This document shows positions 1-12,559 of a DNA stretch of 64,000 nucleotides, one piece after another. A program made the translations under genes and the position numbers. The notes beneath the pieces were generated by a model. That model ran no database searches, was not told where the DNA came from, and saw only the letters and a list, made by a program, of their open reading frames with translations. Positions within the stretch are counted from its first letter, which is position 1, and each line of letters starts with the position of its first letter. Origin of the DNA: Saururus chinensis (Eukaryota > Streptophyta > Magnoliopsida > Piperales > Saururaceae); the NCBI GenBank assembly GCA_035235625.1, contig CP141140.1, positions 48,045,351 to 48,109,350 on the forward strand. Direction: 5' to 3'.

Positions 1-3000
1 CATTCACCCTACATGACAAACGTGTCAACCACATGATACATAATCATGTATAGTATTCATAATAGATATGCATCAATACAAATGGTGAATGCCTCCATCA
101 AGGAGTAAACACAGGCATTGCCACACAGGCAAGAACACGGTCAAGGCCACGAAGGTGTGTCATGGTCCAAAATTCTACACAAGAATTTAAGAAGTTTGGG
201 GTTGTCAATCCCTAATTACTGCTTGCCCCAGACATTCCTAGCCAAGGATGTCACATTCTCAAGAAGAGAACCTAGAGCAGGGGTGTTCGTTTCAGGACAT
301 CTCCTGCGATGGGGAAGAGCCCGAGTTCCCACGTAGGAAACCCACGAACACATGGTAGCTGGTGCAAAGAGCATACCATACTAGATTCTCAGGGTCCAGA
401 TGACAATAATAATCTCAATCGCAAGACAAGTACGCAACTCGTCCCCTATATAATTCTACTTAACTAGACTCAACCCGGGGAGTGCACATGTTCTACATAG
501 GAACTCAAATTGAAAACATGTCCTTTCGGACCAACCAAGTTTCGATTAATTCACCGAGCGATTAATTCGGCAAGCAATCTCAACCATCATATACAACTGA
601 TCAATTCTGATTAACCAACGGTAAAACCTTGTTCATGAAGTCTGATCCATGATGCATGATGTCATGATATTAAACCAAACATAAACCATGAATTCCATTT
701 AACAAGACTCAACCCGACTCAGAGTGTGCACGTAAAAATACCTCTATGTCGACTCTAGTCCTCACGTCCCATACCATGAGTATTCGTGACGTCATGGAAG
801 CAAATTTAACTAAGCACTAGTGCAACAAACCTTAGAGCTATCTATCGACATAATGCGTCCCATACCACGTGTCTAATGGTTTCTCCTTGGCTGTTCCACA
901 CAAGACTTAAATCGAAAACATGTCCTTTCGGACCAACCAACTTTCGATTAATTCAACGAGCAATTAATCTGGCACACAATTTTACCACATTGCATCCAAT
1001 CGATCAAATTTGACTAATCTCGATAAAGCCTCAATTGGAAATTCATTTTTATGATGCATGCAACATGGTACATACGTGGGCAAGGCATACATGAATTCTA
1101 ATTCATGATAAGTGCTCTCATTAGCCCCTAATGCATCATTTATAATCATAATATCAAACTTCATCATCATCATTAAACCCCACATGTGTGTGTACCTAGT
1201 AGAAGCACTTCACTCAATGCATATCAACATGCTTGAAATTAACTCACCACCACACTACACATGTGAATTAACATCTAATCATGAATTTTAGTGGAAATCA
1301 TAGGAGAAGAACCATTGAAAACATAACTCAAATCAAAGCTCAACTACAAGCTAAACACATATAAGATCATTCACTTCATCCTTAAGCCATGACGTTTACT
1401 AACATTCACACATCAATTAACCACATCTTAATATGACATATCAACCCATTAGTATGTTGTAGCTCTATTGAAAATACACCTAACCATAGAGAATCAACCA
1501 ATCATAACTTCAAGATGGTAATTCCAACATCATATAACCAACCACAAGCCATTCCACATAACTTTAAATATATATACCACAACTTCTAACATCAATAGAA
1601 TGCTCTTCAAGTAGCTTATTATAGATCAAAACACTCCACATAAATATAAAAATGATATTTTAAAGTAGATATGTCAAAATAAGTAACATACATAAAATTG
1701 TCAAATCCTGCAGTGTAGCTGTTCGAACGCCTTGCAGCGCCGTTCGATCGGCTAAACAGGAAAAATGCCAAAACTGTAGTGTTTCTGTTTGAACGCCCTG
1801 AGGGCCGTTCTAATGCCAACAAAGCAGTTTTGGTCATCTTCTTCATTTCGAATTTTCAAACCAAAACTCCATTGATAAAACTCAGAATCACCATCTAACA
1901 ACCTAAATGTCATTAAAAGTCCACCATAACTTCCAGAATGCTAATCCACATCATAACAAGATAAAACCCTATGAAATCGGGATTAAAGATTATCATTTAC
2001 TAATCATGCCATTAAAACACTAAATCAAGTAAATCCATTCAAAACAAACCACAAAATCAAGAGTTTTACCATAGGAAGACTGAAATTTCAAAAGTCCATT
2101 ACCTTATCCCTTGATTAGGCTTGGGTTTGATGGTCACCCTTCTTGAAAACCTTATAAAGACATAGAGTTTGAATTAAACTCCATTAAAACCGATTTAACG
2201 TAGAAAACCCTAATCAAAAACTTAGATCTAGGGCTTGTTGAACATAAAAATTAGATTTTTAGAGCTAGGGTTTGAAGGAAAGATGCAAATAAGTAGTTTT
2301 GATGTTTAAAAATGAATCAAAACAAAGGAAAAATGGTAGATCTAGAAGTAATTAAGGGAAAGGCTAGGATTTAGGGCTTAATTAGAAGGGATTTACCTTA
2401 AACACCTTCTAATCCAGGCCTAATTGGGGATTAGGCCTGACCTCTCCTTCTCAGTCTATTCCCAAAATGGGAAATTGCTCATGTCTGGCCTTTTATAGTT
2501 GGTTTTGGGGTGTGCATGGGTAAATTATGGGGTATGAATAGAAAAATAGGTTAAAATGGGTAATTTAGCTATTTAAGCACTAATAAAACCTGAAAAAACT
2601 ATAAAATTTTTTATAAGAGCTTGTGCTGATGTGTAGGTTAATTTGGTTCAAAAACCCAAATTTTGAAGGTGGGGGCCACAGGGGGTCCCGCCAAACCCTG
2701 ATTTTCAAAAAAATAGTAAAAATTTAGAAAAATCCCAAAAATTTACATTTACTTTAAAATTACTTAAAACCACTAATTGAAAAATTAATTTTGATTAAAA
2801 CCATCATAAATACTATTTATTTACAAAACTACCGAATTAATAAGAAAATGAGTTAACCATGCAATAACCGATAATTAAAGTGAAATGAAAACCGGTTTAA
2901 GATCAAAGATCTTACATAGTACTCGGAAGTCACTAATCAGTACATCCCGTAATGAAGGTAAAAAAGACAACAATAATAAGTACAAGGTCATCCCTATAGA

Positions 3001-3060
3001 AACATACAATGGACTTGACTCTAACTTAGAGAAGAACAACTCCCACTCTGGGGTGTTGCA
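1..3060 (-). repeat. Long LTR C, partial (runs off the left edge)
   Basis: On the minus strand the right edge begins TGCAACACCCCAGAG, the TGyAACACCC-type start of long plant gypsy LTRs. A TATA box (ctataaaagg, plus strand 2491-2498) lies about 560 nt inside, as expected for U3. No open frame resembles a protein. The other end lies outside the window, so the target-site duplication cannot be tested. Tekay/Del-like chromovirus is the likely family by LTR type only. Confidence 0.45.
470..1180. repeat. Two-copy imperfect direct repeat, about 402-bp period
   Basis: The stretch around 517 (catgtcctttcggaccaacc) recurs at 919, with flanking similarity of about 120 bp including cgattaattc motifs. 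Both copies lie inside LTR C. It looks like an old duplication inside the LTR. Confidence 0.6.
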
Positions 3061-4800
3061 TCCTCACCCAAAGAGAGATACGACTCCTGGCTCAAGGAGA
3101 GAACACAACTCCTACATAAGGAGAGAATAACGGACACTATTCCTGGAGTAGGCTAATCACTTAGCCCAATCCCAAACCCCTAAAGTCCTTATAGACCAGT
3201 CATGGTTCTAGGAGTTAGGGTCCCACTGTGCTCATGGGCACGAATGGCGGAGGCATATGAGCCTTCCATGATGCCCAAGTACCTTTGTCACATGTTATAA
3301 CCTTGTGTAGGCTCGGTGGACCAAACACCGTTGTAAGGTCCAAGGTCCTTTAGAGGGTCCAAAACAAAAAGGATCGGCCATGGCTTAAAGAGAAGAATAT
3401 TGTATCGATTTTCTATATTTCTAGAATGTTCGCTACTTTGAGAAGGTCAATCCAACCATTTTTTCACCTAATAAGAATTTTATAAATTTTGATAAAAAGT
3501 TTGGGTGTGAAAACCCTAGTGAAAAATAGATAGGTTTCTAAGAAAGGGTACTTAAAATATGTAGTTAAAGTGAACCGGAGTGAGCAATTGCGAACTAGAC
3601 CAAATCCTAACCCACAGCTCAACTTCTTCCTCTTCCTAAAAACATCAAATATGGAAAAATGATCCCCTATTTTAGCAGAGATTTGGGATTCACGTCGGGT
3701 AGCCCTTGCTGATTTCCTAGCTTTCTTTTCTCCAGTTCTTCCAATGCTAACTCTAGCTTCACATATCAGATAAAGCAACAAGACATGGGTTTACTGATTC
3801 CTATTTTAAGAAGTCCTATCTTTACTAGTTTTAACCAGCGATTATGGGTAAAGGGTTAAATTTCTGAGGCATCCAAGCAAGCAGTTTTTCATTGGAGGAA
3901 TATGGTCAGGATACAAACTGATAACCGAGTTAAGTACTCCTCTGCAGTTAAACTCACAAACATGAATCACATATAAGGCAATTGAGACAAAGTGAGAAGG
4001 AAGAGGATATTAAATCAACAGATGAAAACACACCTAATCAACTCATAACTGGATGAAAAACTACGCTTGAATTGAGAACTTCTTCCTTATTGACCACGTA
4101 ACAGAAAACAGAGCATGAAAATAACATTGGGCGTTGAAACAGGTCAGACAAACAGCATGAGTTGGACTTCAATCACCACGTTTAACTAGGATAATGGGTA
4201 CAATGGTGAATGACAAAGGATCCACTCTCATCCTTATCCACGACACAACCAAAAGGAAGAATCTTTCCACTACGTAATCAATTCTTACAGCATAATCATT
4301 GCAAAGATATATCAAGGACAACTCTTTTGATAAGAAATTCCTGAACACGTGCCCCAAGATTTCACATCCAGAACATGAGCATCAACATATAATGAACACG
4401 GCAATATATAGGTTTTCTTGGTTCACATACAAATCCCCTACGTAAATAGGAAATCACAGTGCCAAAACTAATAATCATGTTCAATACAACATATTAATTA
4501 GAGGAGATCTTATGCAAGTATTTTAGCATATATGTATATACTATAGAAATCCTACCCACAGAGAAGCCAAGAACTTTGTAGCCAAGACTGAACTCCTCCC
4601 TCGCTTCTCGAGTGCGTCCTTGCCCCAATTGCTATTCATTTAGGTTTTGGCCTGGAGGAAGAAGGGGGTTGTAACTATATATATATAGAGAGAGATTTTA
4701 CCTTATGAAGTAGGAGTCTAATTAAGTTAGGATTCCTTATCATTCAAGATGCTAATCGGTGACTCTCCTTCCCTCACCCGTTGCCTCCACGGATTCTAGC
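3061..4800 (-). repeat. LTR D, left visible part
   Basis: This stretch lies between LTR C and LTR B and appears to be the R/U5 side of a long minus-strand LTR whose U3 start is at 12438. A TATA-rich core (tatatatatag) at about 4676-4690 sits where a promoter would be. Around 3210-3280 it shares the motif with ccactgtgctcatgg and gccttcc that occurs in LTR A near 6110-6160. No supported gene; short minus-strand open frames at 3464-3781 and 4169-4357 match nothing I recognise. Confidence 0.4.
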
Positions 4801-5265
4801 TGTCACGATCCGGATTTTTAAAAGCATTTTTAAATAGCATAAACGGTAAGTAGCGAGAAATTTTTTTTCTCTTTAAATACAAAACAAACCCTTCGATTAA
4901 ATATCCAAGTCATTATAACTGAGGTTCACATATACGAATATCAAATCATATAATATTATTTAACATCTAAAAATTCATAAAGACCAGCTCATCCATCTAA
5001 GTACAAGTCCATCATCCGTCTGAAAATAAATAATAAGTTGACTCTCACGCTTAAGGTACACTTACGTACTGGAGTTACAAAAACGCGAAAACCTCTTGTA
5101 CACGCCTGCCTTGGTCTCACTTTTCGTCACCAGGAGAATCTGCAACAAAGCAAACCAAACAACAACCACAACCACAACCACAATGGAGCATCTTCGCCTA
5201 TAGGAGAAGAGCTTCGAAATGACAAAAGGTTTTATTAATATTTTTTGGATCGGGCCAACATCACC

Positions 5266-8200
5266 TGTCACGACTCAGATTTTTAAAAGTATTTTTAAAT
5301 AGCACGAACGGTAAGTAGCGAGAATTTGTTTTTTCCTTAAATACAAAATAAACCATTCAATTAAATATCCAGGTCATAATAACTGGGGTTCACAAATACG
5401 AATATCAAATCATACAATATTATTTAACGTCTAAAAATTTATAAAGACCAGCTCATCCATCTAAGTACAAGTCCATCGTCCGTCTGAAAATAAATAATAA
5501 GTTGACTCTCACGCTTAAGGTACACTTACATACCGGAGTTACAGAAACGCGAAACCTCTTGTGCATGCCTGCCTTGGTCTCACTTGTCGTTGCCTGGAGG
5601 ATCTGCAACAAAGCAAACCAAACAACAACCACGACCACAATGGAGCATCTCCACCCACAGGAGAAGAGCTTCCAAAGGACAGAAGGTTTTATTAATATTT
5701 TTCGGATCGGGCCAACATCGCCCGATGTTAGTTGCCTACGTACTCATCAGACAACATCTCCAATATTTCCAACAAGATCGAATCCAAACGTAGTTCTGCC
5801 TAGAAACTACTCTATCCTACGAAGCATAGCATCCCATATGCAATGCTTAGATATTTTCAACTTACATTTTAGTAATGTCCTTTAACTATTCCACTTGTCT
5901 AATTAACAAGCAATATCAAATAATATTATTAATTATCTCACAACTCTTGTTCAACAATTAATACTACCAAATCTGTAACTCAAAGATAACTCGTCCCTCG
6001 AGAAATCTCCAAACAAAGGACTCCAACCTTGGAGTCGATCGCTAACAATGACTTGACCCAAATCCCCAGGGCTCTCAATAGCCTGCCACGAATCTAGAGA
6101 AAAGGATCCCAACTGTGCTCATGGACATAGATTGGCGAGAAGCACAAGCCTTCCGTGATGCTCATACAACTCCGCTTTTCGTACGTACTAAATAGTCCTG
6201 GGAAGACTTGCGGGAGACCCACGGTAAAGACCTCTAGTTAATTCCCAAACCGTCGTGGCAATGAAGATGCATATTGCAATCTCCACCTTCCCAACGCTGG
6301 GAGAAAATGTCTTATAAGACATTACTAATATATCCATAGAAGTCTTAGGTCCTTATGACCATTGACTCTCTCAAACATCTGAAACTTAGACTAGATTATT
6401 TTCATCCAGTCAAGTAACCACTCAACCATGTTGGTCCTCTTCACCTTGTGAATCGGCCCACTAAATAGCTCATCCATTGAGCTATGACTTAGAGAACATC
6501 CCAAAATCACCCTCGGTTCATTAACCAAGGTCAAAATCTATGTCAGGGCCCCGTTCACTCCATGAATTGGTCCCAACCCTAAAGAGGGTATTTTAGTCAT
6601 TATTTTGATTAGATGTTCTCCCCCAAACCAACAACAACCCATGTCTCTAGATTAATCTTCATTAATCTTAAGTTACTGATATAAATCAATGCATCAATAT
6701 CAAAAGCATGCAGTAGCATAAATAATCATGCAATCATACAAACGTATAAATGATAACCGGAGGCCCATTGCATTCATTTGCAAGGCCAGGGCTCAGAGAA
6801 TTCAAGCCCAATATGTAATTTAACATATTCCACGAGTGATGTATATAATGCCCTAGTGGATTTTTGCGCTGTGTTACGGACACGTGCAATACACTGCCCT
6901 AAACCCTGAGAATTAGGGTTTTCCATTGGTTTCCCGTGACATTGTGACCTATCAAGGTCTTCGTGTCACCTACCGGTCACACCCCTTCCTTTTGAAGTCA
7001 TTTATAGGGTACCTTAACTCTTGATTCACTAGGTCATCTGTTTTATCAGAAACAGAACATATTGCCCCTAAGGGCATTAGAGTATTTTTACTACCTAAGG
7101 TATGATACCCTCCCTTGGGTCATTCTAGTTATTTTATTGCCCCTCTATTGATTTAAGTCATTAACCTCTCATAAGGCTCCACTCTCAGACCGACTCACGC
7201 TTCCACTCACACGAATGTGGGCGGGTCCACCCTAAGGGGTATTTTTGTCATTTGGTTTAAGGCCTTAATGACATCCAATGGGTCCAAAATTAGGGTCAAG
7301 GGTACTACTTAACTTCATGGACTCTGTGTAATTTTCCTGGCATGTGACGGGGTCGTGAACCCCTTGAATCAACCCAAGTTGACTTAACGGTTTACTATAA
7401 ACCCTAAGGGCAAAAGGGTCAATTATCCACTCACGGGGAATTTTCCTCACTAAGATATTTGGCCTATAATTAGGTTACTCTTTAAACTCTCACTGAGAAT
7501 TTTTCCAATTGATAGATCAACTCATAGGCCCCTGAACTGGAGCCCCAAAGTCGGGTAAGTGAATATTATATGATAATTCCCGAATAGGGGTAAAAAGGTC
7601 ATTTTAGAGACTCTGGGATTTTTTCCCAATCTGGAACTTGGTCAGAATAATCCAAAACCTCTCCAGATACATGACTATTTTTTTTGAATTTATTTGACAC
7701 TTTTAGCCCCTTGAACCGGACCCGGTTCACTCCCTTCTCTCTTCTCTCTCATTTTTTTTAAACCGACCCGGACCGGGTCGGTTTGGGTCGACGACCCGCA
7801 ATGCAGGTCGTCTTCCCTGCGTCCGGCCAGAGGAGGAAATGCCTTTGGCGGCACCGCCCCTGGCCACCACGGCCGGGAGGCGGGCCGGGGTCCACCGGAT
7901 CGCCGCCAGGCGGCGATCACAATGGGCCTGGGCCCAGCCGCCGCCCGGCGGCCGGCAAGGGCCAAAGTCGCCCCTTTCTCTTTTTTTAACTGCGAGGCGG
8001 CAGCAGAAGCCGCCGCCGCCGAAGACGCCGCCGCCGCCGCCGCCAGGGCCACATCCGCCCAAGCCGCCGCAGCTGGGGCCGAAGCAGCCCAGGCAGCCGC
8101 AGCCTGGCCGGCGCAGCCAGGGCGAGCGCGGCTGGACCTACGCAGCCCCGCCCGGTGTTTTCTTTTCTTTTAACCACCGGAGGCCTGCGCAGCGGCAGGC

Positions 8201-8954
8201 GAGTCCGCCGCCGCTAAGGCCGCCGGAGACAGGGCTGCCGCGGTCGAAGCTAGGGCCGTCGCGGCTAGAGCCAGGGCCGCCGCGCGGCTCCCATCTTACC
8301 ATTGTTCTGGTGACCGAAGTATTGTTCATGTTTATGAACAATATTTGCAAAACTAATTGCAGAACAGAAATTACTATAATTTTCATACAATTCAGTTAAT
8401 AAAATCTATAATAATCGCAACCTGAAATCCTACCTCTATGGCTGAATTGACGTCGATCCACCGCCGCCAACACCCTGCCACGCCTCGTGGGATTATCGCC
8501 GAAAAATTCGAACGACCCCTTGGTCCCAAGAATCCTCCTTCCCTTCCACCGTCTCCAAACCCCCCCTTCTATTAGCCCTAATTCGCCTTTTATAGGCATG
8601 GGATTAGAGCTCCTAATCCCATGAGAAATTAGGCCTCAAAAACCCAATTTCGGAATAGTAATTGATCGGGCCCGTATAGTGACTTAAATGGACAATTCGT
8701 ACGTTTAATTCGGGTAAACGGGTCCTACACGATATATTCAACTTCAGACGGTCGTATCTCCCTCATCCGGACTCTGATTCATGCGATCTTGGTGGCGTTT
8801 CGAAGCTCTTTCTATCTACTTTCCATCCATATATATATATCAGCCACCAAATCCAAGCATTGATTAATTTATTCCAACGAAAAGGTCAAGGGGTCTAGCA
8901 CCCTAATTTCCACGTGTACGACTTTAGGAATTTAGAAAATTCCTGGACGTTACA
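5266..8954 (-). mobile_element. Solo long LTR A (3,689 bp) inserted in LTR B
   Basis: The plus strand runs from TGTCACGACTCAG to GGACGTTACA and is flanked by a perfect 5-bp duplication TCACC (5261-5265 and 8955-8959). It matches LTR B along its length in the same orientation, with TATA box gcctataaaaggc on the minus strand near 8590. There is no internal region, so it is a solo LTR. It must be younger than LTR B. A very GC-rich block is at 7740-8300. Confidence 0.85.
7740..8300. other. GC-rich, CpG-dense block inside LTR A
   Basis: About 560 bp dominated by gccgcc and cggcgg runs, far above the AT-rich surroundings. It lies in the R/U5 side of LTR A. Open frames occur on both strands and several phases, giving Ala/Pro/Arg-rich peptides with no recognisable domain, as expected from composition. 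The matching part of LTR B (10950-11470) is less extreme. Confidence 0.7.
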
Positions 8955-11900
8955 TCACCCGATGTTAGTTTCCTATGTACTCATTAGACAACATCTCCAA
9001 TGTTTTCAACAAGATCGGATCCAGACGTAGTTCTGCCTAGAAACTACTCCATCCTAAGAAGCATAACATCACGCATGCAATGCTTATATATTTTTAACCT
9101 ACATTTTAGTAAGTCCTTTAACCGTTCCACTTGTCTAATTAACAAGCAATATCAAACATTGTTATTAATTATCTCACATCCCTTGTTTGATAATTAAAAC
9201 TATCAAATCTGTAACTCAGAGATAACTCGCCCCTCGAGAAACCTCCAAACATGGTACTCCAACCTTGGAGTAGACTGCTTAACAGCAGCTTGACCCAAAT
9301 CCCCAGGGCTCTCAATAGCCTACCACGAATCTGGAGAAGAGGATCCCAACTGTGCTCATGGACACAGATTGGCGAGAAGCACAAGCCTTCCATGATGCTC
9401 ATACAACTCCGCTTTTCGTACTAACTAATTAGTCCTGGGAAGACCTGCGGGAGACCAGCGGTAAAGACCCTCTGGTCAATACCCAAACTGTCGTGGCAAT
9501 GGAGAAGCATATCGCAATCTCCAGCATCCCAACTCTCGGAGAAAATGTCTCATAAGACATTACTAATGTATCCATAGAAGCCTCAGGTCCTTATGACCAT
9601 TGACTCCCCCAAACATCTGAAACTTAGACTAGATTATTTTCATCCAGTCAAATAATTACTCAACCATGTGGGTCCTCTTAACCTTATGAATCGGCCCACA
9701 AAATAGCTCATCCACTGAGCTATGACTCAAAGAACATCCCAAAATCACCTTCAGTTCATTAACCAAGGTAATATTCTAAGTCAGGGCCCCATTCACTCCA
9801 TGAACTGGTCCCAACCCTAAATAGGGTATTTTAGTCATTATCTTGATTAGATGTTCTCCCTCTAAACTAATAGCAACCCATGTCTCTTGATTAATCTTCA
9901 TTAATCTTAAGTTACTGATATAAATCAATGCATCAATATCAAAAGCATGCATCAGCATAAATAATCATGCAATCATACAAACGTATAAATAATAAACTGA
10001 GGCCCATTGCATTCATTTGCAGGGCTAGGGCTCAGAGAATTCAAGCCCGATAGTATAAACAACTCTAGCACATTATGTGAGTTACATACATGACACTCTA
10101 GTCGATCGATGCACTTGGTTGCAGACACATAAAATACGCTACTTTAAACCTGAGAATTAGGGTTCTACCCCTTATTTCTCGACACTGTGACCCGACAAGG
10201 TTTTCGTGTCACTTACTGATCATGCTCTTTCCTTTTGAAGTCATTTATAGGTTACCCTAACTCTTGATTCACTAGGTCATCCGTTTCGACAGAAATAGAA
10301 TATATTGCCCCCTAAGGGCATTAGGGTAATTCTACCACTTAGGGTATGCTACCCTCCCTTAGTTCATTTGGTCATCTCACTACCCTTTTATTTATTTTAA
10401 GTCATAACCCTCTCAAGAGGCATTAGGGTATTTCTGTCATTTGGTTTAAAGCCTTATTGACATCCAATGAGTCCAAAATTAAAATTAAGGATACTAATTG
10501 ACTTCATGGACTCTGTGTATTTTCCTCGCGTATTATGGGGTCGTGAACCCCCTTGAACCGACCCAGGTTTTGACTAACAGTTTACTATAAACCCTAAGGG
10601 TAAAATGGTCAATTAACCACTCACTGGTATTTTTCCTCATTAATTGGTTTGGTCCATAATTAAGATACACCTCAAAATCTCACTAATATTTTTTCCAATT
10701 TTTATATCAACTCATAGGCCCCTGAACCGGAGCCTCTAATTCGGGTAAGTGATTTTTAAACGATAACATAACTACCAGGGGTAAAAAGAATTTACCAATT
10801 CTGGGATTTTTCCATGAGCTGAAACTTGGTCACCACACTCATAACTCTCTAAATATCTATTGATAATTTTTCTACCTTTTTCCGACAAGAGAAGGGCCCT
10901 GAACCGGACTCGGTTCAGTACCTCTTTGTTTTTTTTTTTTTTAAACAACCCGGGCCAGACCCACAGACCCGCCTGTGGGTCGTCTTCCCCGTTGAGACGC
11001 CCGCAAGGCTACTGGCAGCGGCTGGATCGATCCAGCTTCCACTGGCATGGCCTTTTAGCCACCGGCCTAGCCGTCCCATCAACGGCGGAAGACTTCCGCT
11101 GGAGCAAGGCGGCCGGATCTGGAACTGATGGCCGAAGCGATGCCGGTCTAAATCTCTTTATTGAGACAACCTGAATTCCAACTGCCGGCAAGCACCATGG
11201 CCGCCATGATCAAAAGCAAGGCTGGCCCTGGTCAGATCGTCTCCAAGCGGTGGATCTAACGGGCCCAGCCTCGCTGCTGTCCGGTGGCCGCCGACCGATG
11301 TCGAAACCACCTGGTTTCGCCCACGTCCGCCCATGAACTGAACTGCCTACAGTGCCATAGCAGCCATGGCCGGAATCAAGGCAGGTCTGCCCAATTTGCC
11401 ACCGGGTGGCGAATCTGAGGGACTTAGTCCCCGCTGCCGGTGGGCAGTGCTGTGCTTCCAGCCGGAGTCAATCAATCGACAACTCCTTAACCAATTAGGG
11501 CTTAATGCACAAATTTAGAAATCGAAACAATTACACGCCTAACTTCTTAATCACACAAGATAATCAAGTTTATACTATGATCCTACCTTGATTGCCAATT
11601 TGCTATCGATCCAGCGCCACCAACGCTTCGCTAGAGTCTCGCCAGAAAATTCTTTCATCTCCTTCACCGTCCAAAGCTCCAAAAACTTTCCCAAAAAGCC
11701 CTAATTCTCTATTTTTATAGGTATGGGATTAGGGCTCCTAATCCCATGAGAAATTAGGCCCTAAAAACCCAATTTTGGAACAGTAATTAATTGGGCCCGT
11801 ATAGTGACTCAAACGGACAATTTGCACGTTCAATTTGGGTAAACGGGTCCTGCACGATATGTTCAACTTCAGACGGTCATTTCTCCTTCATCCGGACTTT

Positions 11901-12083
11901 GATTCACGTGTTCTTGGTGGCGTTTCGAAGCTCTTTCCGTCTATTTTCCATCAATATATACCTTAGTCACCACTTCCCAACTGATGATTAAGTTATTCCC
12001 ACGGGAAGATTAAGGGGTCCTACACCTTAATTTCCACGTGTACGACTTCAGGAATTTAGAAAATTCCCAGACGTTACACTAGC

Positions 12084-12438
12084 AACTACACATTGCCTAA
12101 GTTTTATTGAAGCCTCACTAAGGCTATATGGGACCTCACTATCGGTTGCAACTATAACATTTAAATTGAGTACATATTAGTCCCACGGTCTAAGGCAAAG
12201 CTAATGATGCCTCAAGGATGTGAGATTTATTTCTACGTCAATTAATATTAAAGCATTTAATTAGAAGGCCCAAAGCACAGCTAAGTTAATCCAAATGTAA
12301 GTTTGGGCCCTTCCACTCAACGCTAATATCTAATTAGACCCACCAAATTGCTTCTAATTTTTAATTATTACTAATAATTATTAATAAATATGAATTTGGT
12401 AAAAAAAAGAGCACATAAAAGAAATCTCGGGTGTTACA
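12084..12438 (-). repeat. LTR D, right part (U3 start)
   Basis: After the CTAGC duplication of LTR B the sequence runs to ctcgggtgttaca at 12438. On the minus strand that is TGTAACACCCGAG, a typical start of long gypsy LTRs. It is therefore read as the U3 edge of the LTR in which LTR B sits. No coding content. Confidence 0.5.
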
Positions 12439-12559
12439 ATAATAGTGAATAATACTTTGTCTTCCTCCTCCAGCCACTTACTATAGTATTGCAAGACAAA
12501 AAAAATTTCTGTTCTCTGGCTTGTCACTCCCAAAAAAATGCTATGCTTTTAGTTCTTGC

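Larger units (their letters stand above)
4801..12078 (-). mobile_element. Solo long LTR B (about 3.6 kb), split by LTR A
   Basis: On the plus strand it begins TGTCACGATCC and ends GACGTTACA, so TG...CA ends are intact. It is flanked by a perfect 5-bp duplication CTAGC (4796-4800 and 12079-12083). Its own sequence is 4801-5265 plus 8960-12078. On the minus strand it starts TGTAACGTCTGGG, has a TATA box near 11712-11720 (ctataaaaat) and no coding domains. It is a solo LTR of a long-LTR gypsy family, probably Tekay/Del-like, left by recombination between the two LTRs of an element. Confidence 0.82.

Noticed and set aside
3464-4650. Minus-strand frames (3464-3781, 4169-4357) and a start-like MNSNWGKDALEKRG at about 4630 as exons of a small gene
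   Set aside because: The frames do not join with convincing splice sites, match no family I know, and the stretch has the TATA box and layout of a long LTR.
5161-5186. caaccac short tandem repeat in LTR B
   Set aside because: Only three imperfect units; also present in shorter form in LTR A; simple LTR sequence variation.
7690-8399. Several overlapping Ala/Pro/Arg-rich open frames on both strands
   Set aside because: They arise from GC-rich trinucleotide-like composition inside a solo LTR, occur in opposing phases, and show no domain or start context.
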